The notes: generated by a model from the letters alone, not told the origin. Shown: positions 1 through 9,520, counted from the first letter of the stretch. The stretch is 64,000 nt of DNA from an uncultured Candidatus Pelagibacter sp. (GCA_905612335.1 CAJQRT010000026.1:18503-82502); one strand, 5' to 3'. Made by a program: numbers and translations.

Positions 1-227
1 TCATCAACAGTTTCTTTAACATTTTTATAATTAGAAACATCGACAACGTTATAAAATAGATTTGGATTGTTTAACTCTTGAGTTGCTTTTTTAAGTTCAT
101 TTTCATCAATATCCCAAATAATAGTTTTAACTCCTGACTTTAAAAATCTTTTTGCTATATCAAGACCAAAACCCTGTGCCCCTCCTGTAATAATTGCAGT
201 TCTATTATTCAAATCAAACTGATGCAC
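1..227 (-). CDS. SDR family oxidoreductase, 3' part cut off by the window edge
   Basis: Only the N-terminal 75 codons are present; the gene runs off the left edge. Reading from a GTG at 227 it gives VHQFDLNNRTAIITGGAQGFG, the start of a Rossmann fold with the TGGxxGxG nucleotide-binding motif of short-chain dehydrogenases, followed by a second beta strand ending in an acidic residue (IIWDID), which suggests NAD(H) rather than NADP(H). No ATG is available in this frame, so GTG is the likely start. It lies 4 bases downstream of the NCS1 permease stop and is probably the last gene seen of the dctP-dctQ-dctM-permease operon. The substrate cannot be told from the fragment. Confidence 0.85.
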   Translation of the reverse strand, partial: MHQFDLNNRTAIITGGAQGFGLDIAKRFLKSGVKTIIWDIDENELKKATQELNNPNLFYNVVDVSNYKNVKETVD

Positions 228-231
228 AGGT

Positions 232-1689
232 TTATTTACTAGTTAAAAGATAATAAGTTAAAGATGAAATTAAGGCACCAATGATCCAGGAAAAAGAGTG
301 GAAGCTCATTAAACTTTCGTTCCAGATAGTTGAAGCTGCAAAAACAAATCCTAAAACTAATGAGTAGATTGCTTTTAAATGCCAGCCATTAGAATAAAAA
401 TATATACCCTTCACATCTAAAGAGAAGATATCATTATTATTTAAGTTTGTTTTTTTTAATAAATAATAATCAACAATCATAATACCAAACAATGGACCAA
501 AAAAAGAACCAAGAGTATCTACAAATGCTAATATTCCAATCTGACTTAATAATGGCAACCAAAATATACCAACAATAAAACCAATAATAGTAATAACAAT
601 AGCAGATTTTTTTAAATTAAGTGTTTGAGGAAAAAAATTCAACAGTGAGTTTTGAGCTGGGATATAATTTGCTATTAAATTTGTTGATGCAGATGCAAAA
701 ACTATAAAAAATAATACAATCACAGTTAACTCAGAATTATCAATTTTCCCAATAATATCTGTAGGGCTTGTTAAAATTCTTTCCATGAGTTCTAAATTTT
801 TGTTAAGGAAAATATCCGACCCAATTACTATAAAAACTGCAAAAAAAGAAAAGATTATCAAATTTAGTATTAAGCTTAGGTTTCCTTTTTTTAATTCACT
901 CTCATTTTTTACATATCTACTAAAGTCACCATAATTAACTATAACTACTGAAAAATAAGCAAATAAAGTTCCTACTACTGTAATCAATGGTGCAATATTG
1001 TTACTATTTAAAACATTTTGTATTGAAAAAATATCAACAAATGCAGCGGAAGTAACTTTAACATCGTAAAGCAAGACTGTTAAAAAAAATATAAGCATTC
1101 CCGAATAAACAGTAATTGCAGAAACTTTAATTATAGATCTATTAAACTGATGACTTTTACTAAATAAAAAAACCTGTAATAAAATTGCAAAAATAAATGC
1201 TATCCAGTCAATTAAATTTAAACCAAAAACAAATACTAAAAATATATCCTGATCCAAGAATGAATTTTCAATAGAGTATAATATTATTCTAATTAAGTAG
1301 CTAAAAAGTTTTGATAAAAAATATGTTTGAATTCCAAACATGAAAACTCCCACCATTCCTCTTAAAAGGGCAAAATATTTAGCTCCTTTTATACCAATTG
1401 AACTTCTTAGAATTACCGGAAAAGGAAGTCCATATTTTTGAGACGGTTTACCAATTAAATTTGCAAAGAAATAAACAAATATTGAAGCAATTAAACTTCC
1501 AGCCAAAACTACAAAAACATTTAATTCATAAACTAGATAAAGTGAGGCAATTAAAGAAAAGGCAATCAAACTTTGGATATTGTTTGCCCAAAAGTAAAAT
1601 AAATCTTTCCAATTCCAATTTTTATCATTTGGATTAACAGCAACTAGCTCCCAATTAATTAGAGTATTTTTTGATTTGATCTGATTCAC
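232..1689 (-). CDS. NCS1 family permease (cytosine/purine, uracil, hydantoin or thiamine type)
   Basis: A 485-residue polytopic membrane protein, the usual length for NCS1 secondary transporters, with about 12 hydrophobic segments. The N-terminal part carries family hallmarks: a WNWKDLFYFW segment before the first helix, the stretch KYGLPFPVILRSSIGIKGAK, and RGMVGVFMFGIQTYF, which correspond to the conserved helix 2-3 region of Mhp1/CodB-like proteins. NCS1 proteins import nucleobases, hydantoins, allantoin or related N-heterocycles by cation symport; the substrate is not deducible here. It sits 25 bases downstream of TRAP dctM and just upstream of an SDR gene, so it is probably co-transcribed with the TRAP transporter, an unusual pairing of two importers. 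Confidence 0.85.
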   Translation of the reverse strand: MNQIKSKNTLINWELVAVNPNDKNWNWKDLFYFWANNIQSLIAFSLIASLYLVYELNVFVVLAGSLIASIFVYFFANLIGKPSQKYGLPFPVILRSSIGIKGAKYFALLRGMVGVFMFGIQTYFLSKLFSYLIRIILYSIENSFLDQDIFLVFVFGLNLIDWIAFIFAILLQVFLFSKSHQFNRSIIKVSAITVYSGMLIFFLTVLLYDVKVTSAAFVDIFSIQNVLNSNNIAPLITVVGTLFAYFSVVIVNYGDFSRYVKNESELKKGNLSLILNLIIFSFFAVFIVIGSDIFLNKNLELMERILTSPTDIIGKIDNSELTVIVLFFIVFASASTNLIANYIPAQNSLLNFFPQTLNLKKSAIVITIIGFIVGIFWLPLLSQIGILAFVDTLGSFFGPLFGIMIVDYYLLKKTNLNNNDIFSLDVKGIYFYSNGWHLKAIYSLVLGFVFAASTIWNESLMSFHSFSWIIGALISSLTYYLLTSK

Positions 1690-1714
1690 TAAAACTATAA
1701 TAAACTAATAAGTT

Positions 1715-3049
1715 CTACTGTCCATATAGATAGGCTGGAAGCCACAAAGCAATCTGTGGAAATACTATGATTAAAATTAAACCAATAACTTGAATAACCA
1801 TAAACTGCATCATTCCGTGATAAATATCTTTAAGATCCCATTCTGGAACTACACCTTTTAAAAAATAAGCTGATAGAGCAACAGGTGGTGAGAGCCAAGC
1901 AGTCTGGAGGTTTACGGCTACAAGGATTGCAAACCAAGTTAAATTAAAGCCAAGTGCTTCAACTAATGGCAATATAATTGGCACTATAATCATAACAATA
2001 GGCACCCACTCTAAAGGCCACCCTAAAAGAAAAATCATAACCATAATCATTCCAAGAATTAAATATCTATTCATCTCTAAACCAAGCAAGAAATCAGTTA
2101 GTAACATTGGTGTTCCTAGTCTTGAAAATACAGCTCCAAAAAAGTTTGATGCTGCAACTAAAACCATAATTAATGCAGAAATTTCTAGAGTTTTAACTAG
2201 GGCTTCTTGTAATCTTCCAAATGTTAATTTTCTATAAGCTATAGCTAATAACAAAGAGCCCATTGCACCACAACCAGCTGCCTCTGTTGGAGTAGCAAAA
2301 CCAAACAAGATACTTCCAAGTGAAGCAAACACTAAGGCTGCTGGTGGAACTAAACCAATAAAAAATTCTTTCCAAACAGCTAACATACTAGTGGCTCTTA
2401 ACTCGACTGGCAGTACTGGTCCTAAACTTGGATCAATCCAACATCTAATAGTTGTATAGGCCGCATAAAGTGTTGCTAGTAATATTCCTGGAATAATCGC
2501 TGCAGCAAATAAATCTGTAACTGGTATTTCCATTATTGGTCCCATTACAACAAGCATAATACTCGGTGGAATTAAAATACCCAAGGTTCCACCTGCAGTA
2601 ATTGTTCCAGCTGCTAAACGAACATTGTAGCCTGATTTGTTCATAGATTTTGCCGCCATAATTCCTAAAATTGTTACTGATGCCCCAACAATTCCTGTTG
2701 CTGCTGCAAAAATAACTGAAACAAATAATACAGCGTAATATAAAGAGCCTCTTACTTTTGCTAGCATTAATTGAAATGCTGAAAATAATCTTTCCATTAA
2801 CCCTGCTTGTTCCATCATAATTCCCATAAAGACAAAGAGTGGAACGGCTGCAAGAGTTTGTTCGGTCATGACCATTGAAAACTGTAAGGTCATTAAATAA
2901 AATACCAATTTACCAAATCCTAAATACCCAAAGGAAAAACCTAGAAATATTAACGTAAATGATATTGGAAAACCTACAAATATAGAAAATAACATTACTC
3001 CTATAAGGATGAAACCTAGAATGGCTGGATCCATGAATTCAGCTAACAT
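1715..3049 (-). CDS. dctM: TRAP transporter large permease subunit (DctM)
   Basis: The large, about 12-helix membrane subunit of a tripartite ATP-independent periplasmic transporter, which drives uptake with an ion gradient. Recognisable DctM features include the glycine-rich GTLGILIPPSIMLVVMGP segment near residue 165 and a second internal copy of the fold (SPPVALSAYFL) near the C terminus. I place the start at the ATG at 3049, giving MLAEFMDPAIL, because it overlaps the dctQ stop as TAATG and has a perfect GGAGGAG just upstream inside dctQ; a seven-codon-longer start lies within dctQ and is less likely. It works with DctQ and the binding protein encoded upstream. Confidence 0.92.
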   Translation of the reverse strand: MLAEFMDPAILGFILIGVMLFSIFVGFPISFTLIFLGFSFGYLGFGKLVFYLMTLQFSMVMTEQTLAAVPLFVFMGIMMEQAGLMERLFSAFQLMLAKVRGSLYYAVLFVSVIFAAATGIVGASVTILGIMAAKSMNKSGYNVRLAAGTITAGGTLGILIPPSIMLVVMGPIMEIPVTDLFAAAIIPGILLATLYAAYTTIRCWIDPSLGPVLPVELRATSMLAVWKEFFIGLVPPAALVFASLGSILFGFATPTEAAGCGAMGSLLLAIAYRKLTFGRLQEALVKTLEISALIMVLVAASNFFGAVFSRLGTPMLLTDFLLGLEMNRYLILGMIMVMIFLLGWPLEWVPIVMIIVPIILPLVEALGFNLTWFAILVAVNLQTAWLSPPVALSAYFLKGVVPEWDLKDIYHGMMQFMVIQVIGLILIIVFPQIALWLPAYLYGQ

Positions 3050-3696
3050 TACTCTCCTCCTCCTGGCCACACACCTTTAGTGGCTGCCCAATAACTTTTA
3101 AATATTTCTGATACTCCTTGGACAAGTAAAAATACTATTCCTAACCATAAAGATGATTTTATTGGCCACATGTATGGCATCCAAGCTGTATCCATGCCTC
3201 TTTCACCTCTCATAATTGACTCCTGAACAAAGCCAGTAGTCATATATAAAAAGACAATTAATCCTGGGAAATAAAATAATAGATACAACCAAAAATCTAC
3301 TTTGCCTTGTGTGGTGGTTTTAAAATTTCTATATAAAAAATCTGCCCTTATATGAACTCCCTTTGATAAAGCGTAACCCGCACCAAGCATAAATAGTGCA
3401 CCATAAAAAAACCTACTCATATCGTACACCCACATCGTTGGAGCATTAAAAAGTTTTCTAGCTAAAACCTCATAAACCATTGCAAATATCAAGGGTATAA
3501 TAATCCAACAAACCACGTTGCCGATACACTTGTTGGCAAAATCAATTTTTGTAATAGTTAATGCCATCCATTTAGGCATATCTTTAGGCATTGGACCTGA
3601 ACCACCTCTTCTTTCAGCAATCATTTCATCTGAAATATCGAGCTTCATAGACTTGATTTCTTTTTTTGGTTTTTGGGAGTCGTGGTTTCTTGGCAT
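3049..3696 (-). CDS. dctQ: TRAP transporter small permease subunit (DctQ)
   Basis: A 215-residue protein with four hydrophobic segments, as in the small TRAP membrane subunit that bridges the binding protein and DctM. The central stretch with FFYGALFMLGAGYALSKGVH and RADFLYRNF matches the DctQ core, in which a conserved Arg-Ala-Asp follows the second helix. It has an N-terminal cytosolic extension of about 50 residues that is charged and longer than in typical DctQ proteins; the exact start is therefore less certain. It lies between dctP, from which it is separated by a terminator-like hairpin, and dctM, with which it overlaps by one base. Confidence 0.88.
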   Translation of the reverse strand: MPRNHDSQKPKKEIKSMKLDISDEMIAERRGGSGPMPKDMPKWMALTITKIDFANKCIGNVVCWIIIPLIFAMVYEVLARKLFNAPTMWVYDMSRFFYGALFMLGAGYALSKGVHIRADFLYRNFKTTTQGKVDFWLYLLFYFPGLIVFLYMTTGFVQESIMRGERGMDTAWMPYMWPIKSSLWLGIVFLLVQGVSEIFKSYWAATKGVWPGGGE

Positions 3697-3709
3697 AAAT
3701 AAATTCTGT

Positions 3710-3748
3710 AAAAAAAAACTAAAGCGAACAATTAAGTCCGCTTCAGTT
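3710..3748 (-). terminator. Intrinsic terminator-like hairpin between dctP and dctQ
   Basis: On the minus strand a 13-bp stem (AACTGAAGCGGAC pairing with GTTCGCTTTAGTT, two G-U pairs) closes a 6-base loop and is followed by nine U residues. It stands between the binding-protein gene and the permease genes of the same transporter, where it would terminate most transcripts and raise the binding protein relative to the membrane subunits. Confidence 0.8.
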
Positions 3749-3770
3749 ATGATTATTTTTTATCTAAATA

Positions 3771-4865
3771 CTACTTTAATGTTGCTGCGTGAGCCATTCC
3801 TAGCTTAGCATTTGACATTTGAGATCCAGACCAAAAAGGTACAGCGATATCGGCAAAGTCTTTTTGAGACTGCCAAACTTCAGCAAAGAATGGGTTTTTA
3901 GCCGCATTTTTTTCTAAAGCTGCTTTTGCTGCAGCCATATACGCTGGGAAGTAGTCAGCTGGTGTATCATGTAAAATAACACCATGCTTCGTAGTCAACG
4001 TATGTAGAGCTTTTCCATTTTCGTATATTCTGTAACTCATTGATTTTGATAAAGATGCATTTGCAGCAACTTCTAAAGCTTTTTTCTCTAAAGCAGACAT
4101 CTTTTTATATTTAGATCCTGTAATGTAGAAATCAGCATTTACTACTACTTGGTGAAGACCTTGTAGGTAGTAATGTTTTAGAACTTTCTGGAAACCAAAT
4201 GTCATATCCGGCTTAGGACAACACCATTCAGCAGCATCAATTGTTCCTGCTTCAAGAGCTGGTAAAATATCTCCACCACCCATTGCAACAGAAGCTACAC
4301 CAATATCTTTATAAGTTTGGCCAGGAATTCCCGGAGGAGTTCTGAACTTGTACTTTCTAAAGTCAGCCATGCTATTAATTGGTTCTTTGAACCAACCTAA
4401 AGCTTCAGGGCCTACTGGTTGTAACATAAATCCTTTGATGTCTCTTCCCATCTCAGACCATAGTTGGTCGTAAAGTTCTTTACCACCACCGTATTGAAAC
4501 CAAGATAAAAATGCGATGTTATCGATACCAACACCTGCACCTGCTACTGGCGAACCAAATAACATAGCAGCTGGATGATCGCCTGACCAATAGTGAGTCC
4601 AAGCAAAACCACAATCGATTAATCCTTTATCAACTGCATCTAAAGTTTCTTTTACACCTACCACAGATCCAGCTGGCATAATTTCGAATTTAAGTGATCC
4701 ACTAGTTAGTTCAGTTACTGTATCAGTGAAATCTTTTAACATTACCACTTCATCAGCTTTTGCACTAATTACTGTTTGACACTTAAGAGTTTGCGCAGAT
4801 GCACCTGTTACTGTCATTACAGTAAGTAGAAGCGATCCAACAAACAATGATATGATTTTTTTCAT
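3771..4865 (-). CDS. dctP: TRAP transporter substrate-binding protein, DctP/TakP-like
   Basis: A periplasmic binding protein with a clear Sec signal peptide (MKKIISLFVGSLLLTVMTV, cleavage after GASA-Q). The mature protein resembles the TakP/2-oxoacid and related branch of DctP proteins: WTHYWSG, FGSPVAGAGVG, and EWCCPKPDMTFGFQKVLKHY followed by a YYLQGLHQ-type helix; the Arg of YKFRTPPG is at the usual carboxylate-binding position. The start at 4865 is chosen because AGAGGGAAA lies at good spacing before that ATG; an upstream ATG reads through this ribosome-binding site. The likely ligand is a small organic acid, but this is inference from the family. Confidence 0.9.
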   Translation of the reverse strand: MKKIISLFVGSLLLTVMTVTGASAQTLKCQTVISAKADEVVMLKDFTDTVTELTSGSLKFEIMPAGSVVGVKETLDAVDKGLIDCGFAWTHYWSGDHPAAMLFGSPVAGAGVGIDNIAFLSWFQYGGGKELYDQLWSEMGRDIKGFMLQPVGPEALGWFKEPINSMADFRKYKFRTPPGIPGQTYKDIGVASVAMGGGDILPALEAGTIDAAEWCCPKPDMTFGFQKVLKHYYLQGLHQVVVNADFYITGSKYKKMSALEKKALEVAANASLSKSMSYRIYENGKALHTLTTKHGVILHDTPADYFPAYMAAAKAALEKNAAKNPFFAEVWQSQKDFADIAVPFWSGSQMSNAKLGMAHAATLK

Positions 4866-5015
4866 ATTTATTTTCCCTCTCATTGTGTTTTTTTATAAAA
4901 AAGAACTCTCTCAAAAAAATAAATCTAAAACAAGAGCTAATATCATTATTAACAACCTAAAATTACCGTGAACACTAGTATTTATAATTTTACAGATTAT
5001 AAACTCTCTATTCTT

Positions 5016-6611
5016 ATGGATAATTTTGATTATATAATTATTGGTGCTGGTTCAGCTGGTTGTGTTTTGGCTAATAGACTTTCAGAAAACCCAAATAACA
5101 AAGTACTTTTAATTGAAGCTGGTGGAAACGATTCTTACCCATGGATTCATATTCCAGTTGGATATTATAAAACAATGCATAATCCAAAAACTGATTGGTG
5201 TTATAGAACAGAGCCTGATGAAACAATGGAAAATAGATCTATACCCTACCCTAGAGGAAAAACTCTTGGTGGAAGCTCATCAATAAACGGTCTACTTTAT
5301 ATAAGAGGACAAGAACAAGATTATAATATTTGGAGGCAATTAGGAAATAAGGGTTGGAGCTGGAATGATGTTTTGCCTTACTTTTTAAAAGCTGAAAATC
5401 AAGAGCGAGGTCAAAGTCAATTTCATGGTGTTGGTGGACCATTATCTGTTTCAGATCAAAGAATAAAATTACCTATATTAGATGCTTTCATGAATGCAGC
5501 TGAAGAAATTGGTATTCCTAAAGTGAATGATTTTAACAAAGGTGATAACTTTGGATGTGGTTATTTTCAAGTAACAGAACAGAATGGCTTAAGATGTAGC
5601 ACAGCTGTAGGGTATTTAAATCCAATTAAGAATAGAAAAAATTTAAAAATTGAAACAAAGTGTCATGTTGAAAAGGTAAACTTTAAAAACAAAAAAGCTG
5701 TAAGTGTTTCTTACTGGAAAGATAATCAATCTTTTATAACTAAAGCAAATAAGGAAATAATTTTAAGTGCTGGTTCAATTGGTTCTGCACAAATTCTTCA
5801 AACTTCTGGTATTGGTGATAGTGAAAAATTATCTAAACTTGGAATTGATGTTGTAAAAAATTCTATTGGCGTAGGTAAGAACTTACAAGACCATTTAATG
5901 TTTAGACCTGTTTATAAAGTTAAAAATATTAAAACTTTAAATAAAAAAATTAACAGTCTGATTGGTAAATTAATGATTGGAATGGAATATGTTTTTTTAA
6001 GAAGTGGTCCAATGACTATGGGTGCTAGTCAACTTTGTGGATTTGCAAAAAGTGACTCCTCTAAAGAAACTCCTAATTTACAATTTCATGTTCAGCCAAT
6101 TAGTACAGATAAGTTAGGTGGTTCAAATTTACATGGTTTTGCTGCATTCACCCCTACTGTTGCAAACATCAGACCGACGAGTAAAGGTGAAATTAATATT
6201 ATAAGTAAAGACAGTAGAGAAAATCCAAAGATTAAGATGAATTATCTTTCAAGTGATGAGGATCGGATAGTTGCTGCTAAAGGTTTAAGATTAATTAGAA
6301 AAATTGTTTTAGAAAGCAATGAATTCAAACAATATGAACCTGAAGAATTTAGACCTGGTGCAAACATTCAAGATGACGAAGAGCTAGTGAAAGCCGCAAG
6401 TAATTACGCACAAACAATATTTCATCCAGTTGGGACTTGTAAAATGGGTAATGATGAAAATTCTGTAGTGTCAGATGAATTAAAGGTTCATGGAATTGAA
6501 AACTTAAGAGTAATTGATGCTTCTGTTATGCCTAATATCACTTCTGGAAATACTAATGCACCAACAATAATGATTGCTGAAAAAGGTGCAGATATGATAC
6601 TAAACAGCTAA
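5016..6611 (+). CDS. GMC family FAD-dependent oxidoreductase (choline dehydrogenase-like)
   Basis: A glucose-methanol-choline oxidoreductase of about 531 residues from the ATG at 5016. The N terminus has the FAD-binding DYIIIGAGSAGCVLANRL, an acidic end to the second strand (LLIEAGG), and the GMC signature PRGKTLGGSSSINGL. The C terminus holds the catalytic-base motif HPVGTCKMG and the NTNAPTIMIAEK segment. These enzymes oxidise alcohols to aldehydes; betaine-aldehyde-forming choline dehydrogenase is the closest well-known type, but GMC proteins are often misannotated as BetA. A longer GTG start at 4968 is possible but adds an unrelated 16-residue lead. It heads a plus-strand chain of six coupled genes, with its TAA overlapping the next ATG. 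Confidence 0.9.
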   Translation: MDNFDYIIIGAGSAGCVLANRLSENPNNKVLLIEAGGNDSYPWIHIPVGYYKTMHNPKTDWCYRTEPDETMENRSIPYPRGKTLGGSSSINGLLYIRGQEQDYNIWRQLGNKGWSWNDVLPYFLKAENQERGQSQFHGVGGPLSVSDQRIKLPILDAFMNAAEEIGIPKVNDFNKGDNFGCGYFQVTEQNGLRCSTAVGYLNPIKNRKNLKIETKCHVEKVNFKNKKAVSVSYWKDNQSFITKANKEIILSAGSIGSAQILQTSGIGDSEKLSKLGIDVVKNSIGVGKNLQDHLMFRPVYKVKNIKTLNKKINSLIGKLMIGMEYVFLRSGPMTMGASQLCGFAKSDSSKETPNLQFHVQPISTDKLGGSNLHGFAAFTPTVANIRPTSKGEINIISKDSRENPKIKMNYLSSDEDRIVAAKGLRLIRKIVLESNEFKQYEPEEFRPGANIQDDEELVKAASNYAQTIFHPVGTCKMGNDENSVVSDELKVHGIENLRVIDASVMPNITSGNTNAPTIMIAEKGADMILNS

Positions 6612-7201
6612 TGTTTACTGAATTATTTGCTGCTGAACAACTTGTAATCCTAAGTCAAATTATTTTTATAGATTTAATTTTAGCAGGAGATAACGCCATT
6701 GTAATTGGAATGGTTGCTTCAAAATTTCCGGTGGAGCAAAGAAAAAAAGTAATCTTTTGGGGAATAGGTGGTGCAGTAATTTTAAGAATTATTCTTACCA
6801 TGTTAACTGCATACTTACTGCAAATAACAGGCTTAAGACTAATAGGTGGATTACTTCTTCTTTATATAGTCTACAAACTTTACACTGATGTAATCAAAGG
6901 ACAATCAGGTGATGAAGATATTAAAATAGACAATTCAAGTTTCATAAAAGCTATTTGGACAGTGTTACTTGCTGATTTCACAATGAGCTTAGATAATGTT
7001 TTGGGCGTTGCTGGTGCAGCTGGAGATCATTATGTTTTGCTAATTTTTGGATTAGCTTTATCGATAATCCTTATGGCAACAGCCGCTACTGTAATATCAA
7101 GATGGATTACAGAATATAAATGGATAGCCTGGGTTGGCTTAATTGCTATACTGGTAGTAGCTTTAGAATTAATCTATACTGATTTAAAATTGTTTATTTA
7201 A
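6611..7201 (+). CDS. TerC family integral membrane protein
   Basis: A 196-residue protein with about seven hydrophobic helices. It has the diagnostic TerC acidic-Asn motifs: IDLILAGDNAIVIGM in helix 1 and LLADFTMSLDNVLGVAGAA midway, whose Asp and Asn residues are thought to form the metal path. TerC proteins of the YjbE/YkoY group export manganese or help load metal into secreted enzymes. Start and stop codons overlap with both neighbours (TAATG at each end), so translation is coupled, but no functional link to the adjacent oxidoreductases is evident. Confidence 0.88.
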   Translation: MFTELFAAEQLVILSQIIFIDLILAGDNAIVIGMVASKFPVEQRKKVIFWGIGGAVILRIILTMLTAYLLQITGLRLIGGLLLLYIVYKLYTDVIKGQSGDEDIKIDNSSFIKAIWTVLLADFTMSLDNVLGVAGAAGDHYVLLIFGLALSIILMATAATVISRWITEYKWIAWVGLIAILVVALELIYTDLKLFI

Positions 7202-7959
7202 TGTACTTACAAAAAATTAATCTCAAGAAAAAATATGCCCTAGTAACAGGTGCTGGTAAAGGCTTGGGCAGAGCCTGCTCTATAGCGTTGGCAGAAGCTG
7301 GAGCAACAATTATTGCATTAAGTAGAACTCAATCAGATCTTGATAAACTTGAAAAAGAAATAAAAAAGATAAAAGGTAAAGTTATCAAAGTTAATTGCGA
7401 TGTAATGAATTACAAAGATTTAAAAGAAAATTTAGATAAGATTAAAATTATAGATATTTTAGTTAATAATGCTGGCACAAATATCCCAGAACCCTTTGAA
7501 AAAATTAAACAAGAAAACATGAACTACTTGGTGGATTTAAACCTCAAAGCAGCTTTTAATGTTGCTCAGTTAGTTGTAAAAAAAATGTTAAAAAATAAAA
7601 AAAGAAGTGGCTCTATAATCAATATGTCTTCTCAACTTGGTCATGTTGGAATGGCAGGTAGAAATGTTTATAATATGACTAAATTTGGAATAGAAGGTTT
7701 AACAAAAGGAATGGGTGTAGAGCTTGCTAAATATAATATAAGAGTAAATACAGTGGCCCCTACTTTTGTTGCAACACCAATGGTTAAAAGATTTTTTAAA
7801 AATAAAGAATTCAAAAAACTAGCATTAAGCAACATTCCTATGGGAAAATTAGCAACTGAAAGTGATGTTGCAACAAGTGTTTGTTTTTTAGCCTCATCGG
7901 CATCATCAATGATTACAGCAACATCAATCCTAGTAGACGGTGGATGGACTGCAAAGTAA
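7201..7959 (+). CDS. SDR family oxidoreductase (gluconate 5-dehydrogenase / 3-oxoacyl reductase-like)
   Basis: A full-length 252-residue classical short-chain dehydrogenase. It shows the cofactor motif TGAGKGLGRA, NNAG in strand 4, the catalytic Ser (INMSSQLG), Tyr and Lys (YNMTKFG) in the right order, and the C-terminal ILVDGGW found in nearly all classical SDRs. The substrate is not predictable; with a GMC dehydrogenase, a FAH-family hydratase and an ectoine-hydrolase-like enzyme in the same operon a role in catabolism of an imported compound is plausible. Its start overlaps the TerC stop, and its end overlaps the next gene by 16 bases. Confidence 0.9.
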   Translation: MYLQKINLKKKYALVTGAGKGLGRACSIALAEAGATIIALSRTQSDLDKLEKEIKKIKGKVIKVNCDVMNYKDLKENLDKIKIIDILVNNAGTNIPEPFEKIKQENMNYLVDLNLKAAFNVAQLVVKKMLKNKKRSGSIINMSSQLGHVGMAGRNVYNMTKFGIEGLTKGMGVELAKYNIRVNTVAPTFVATPMVKRFFKNKEFKKLALSNIPMGKLATESDVATSVCFLASSASSMITATSILVDGGWTAK

Positions 7960-8744
7960 TACATAGATTACTTTTATTAGTAGCATTATTTTTTTCAACT
8001 CAATCTTTTGCAGTAGAATTTCAGGGAAAATTTATTCAAGGACATTTCATTATTGGTAAAACTGATCCAGGTACTTCAATATTGGTAGATAAAAAAAAAG
8101 TTAAAGTCTCAAAGGATGGTTATTTTGCATTTGGGATTGAAAAAGATAGAAAATTCGACATTACAATCACTGAAAACAATAACAAAATTGTAAAAAGAAT
8201 TAAAAAGAGAAAATATAATATTCAAAAAATTGAAGGGCTGCCTAAAAAAAAAGTTACACCACCTGAAGAATTTTATGCAAGGATTAAAAAAGAAAACAAA
8301 TTAATAGCTGATGCAAGAGAGATTGAAAGTGACTTACAGTTTTTTAAAGAAAAGTTTATTATCCCAGTAGATGATGCGGTAATTACAGGTGTTTATGGAA
8401 GTCAAAGAATTTTAAATGGTATACCCAAATGGCCACACTACGGTTTAGATTTTGCTCAAAAAAAAGGCACACCTGTTAAAGCAATGAATAATGGTATTGT
8501 CACTCTAGCTGAAAAAGATTTGTTTTATACGGGTGCTACTTTAATATTTGATCACGGTCATGGAATTTCAACTCTCTATATGCATATGGATAAAATTTTT
8601 GTAAATGTAGGTGATCACGTTAAAAAAGGAGATATTATTGCAACTGTTGGTTCATCAGGTAGGTCAACAGGACCTCATCTTGATGTAAGGCTTAATTGGT
8701 TTGGTACTAGACTGGATCCTGCAACTATACTAAACATTCAATAA
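7944..8744 (+). CDS. Secreted M23 family (LytM-like) peptidase
   Basis: From the ATG at 7944, overlapping the SDR gene by 16 bases, the protein has an N-terminal signal sequence (HRLLLLVALFFSTQSFA), a beta-rich middle domain, and a C-terminal M23 domain with the zinc motif HYGLDFA (HxxxD) and YMHM. The domain is typical of periplasmic murein hydrolases or their activators. The last motif, normally GxHLHxE, reads GPHLDVRLNW: the second His of HxH is replaced by Asp. This HLD form recurs in alphaproteobacterial M23 proteins as far as I know, so it may be a lineage variant, but it leaves catalytic status open. The gene is coupled to the next by TAATG. Confidence 0.88.
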   Translation: MDCKVIHRLLLLVALFFSTQSFAVEFQGKFIQGHFIIGKTDPGTSILVDKKKVKVSKDGYFAFGIEKDRKFDITITENNNKIVKRIKKRKYNIQKIEGLPKKKVTPPEEFYARIKKENKLIADAREIESDLQFFKEKFIIPVDDAVITGVYGSQRILNGIPKWPHYGLDFAQKKGTPVKAMNNGIVTLAEKDLFYTGATLIFDHGHGISTLYMHMDKIFVNVGDHVKKGDIIATVGSSGRSTGPHLDVRLNWFGTRLDPATILNIQ

Positions 8745-9520
8745 TGAAAAAAACCTTATTAGAAAAAACAGCAGATAAATTAGTTAATGCATTTATTAAT
8801 AATAAAACAATTGCTCCACTTCCATTAAAATTTACAAAAAAACTAAGTGAAGCAGAAAAATTAAGAAAACTTTGTGAAAGTAAAATTTCTGATCCCATAA
8901 TTGGATTTAAAGCTGCAGGAACAGGTATACCTGTCATGAAAAAGCTTAAAGAAAAAAAGCCTTTTTATGCATCAATTTTTAAAAATAATTTTATCAAAAG
9001 TGGTCAAAAAGTAAAAATTAATAAATCTACTTTAGGGATTGAATTAGAGGTTTGTTACCTTGTTAAAAAATCTTTTTTTTCCTCAAAAGGCTTAATTACC
9101 ATGAGTAATGTTACTAAATACATCTCTCATATGGCTCCTTGCATAGAGGTTATTGGTTATAGACAAAGAAAAAAAGGGATAACAAGTTTTGGAGATTTGT
9201 GTAGTGATTTTGGAGCTAATGTTAAGTTTCTTATCGGAAAAAAACAGAAATATAAAAAAATTAATATTGGAAATTTAAAAACAAATATATCTAACAAAAA
9301 AATTAAGCAAAGTGTAGATGGGAATACGAACACTGTTTATATAAATCCTTTAAATGCACTCCGTTTTGTTCTTAATGAGCTGAAGAAAGATAAGATCAAT
9401 CTTAATGAAGATTTTTATATTTTCACTGGTTCAACTGTGGGTGTTGTTCCTATTTTAGGAAAAGGACTATATACAGGTAAAATAGAAAGTTTGGGATCAG
9501 CTAAAGCTATTATTAACTAA
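8744..9520 (+). CDS. Fumarylacetoacetate hydrolase family, 2-keto-4-pentenoate hydratase-like
   Basis: A 258-residue protein of the MhpD-type branch of the FAH family, which hydrates or decarboxylates 2-oxo-enoic acids. Visible landmarks are the IIGFKAAGTG segment near residue 50, the acidic metal-binding pattern GIELEVCYLV near residue 105, PCIEVIGYR near 140, and FTGSTVGVVPI plus a glycine-rich C-terminal turn. Length fits the family. It sits between an M23 peptidase and the M24 creatinase-like gene with one-base TAATG overlaps on both sides. The substrate is unknown. Confidence 0.8.
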   Translation: MKKTLLEKTADKLVNAFINNKTIAPLPLKFTKKLSEAEKLRKLCESKISDPIIGFKAAGTGIPVMKKLKEKKPFYASIFKNNFIKSGQKVKINKSTLGIELEVCYLVKKSFFSSKGLITMSNVTKYISHMAPCIEVIGYRQRKKGITSFGDLCSDFGANVKFLIGKKQKYKKINIGNLKTNISNKKIKQSVDGNTNTVYINPLNALRFVLNELKKDKINLNEDFYIFTGSTVGVVPILGKGLYTGKIESLGSAKAIIN

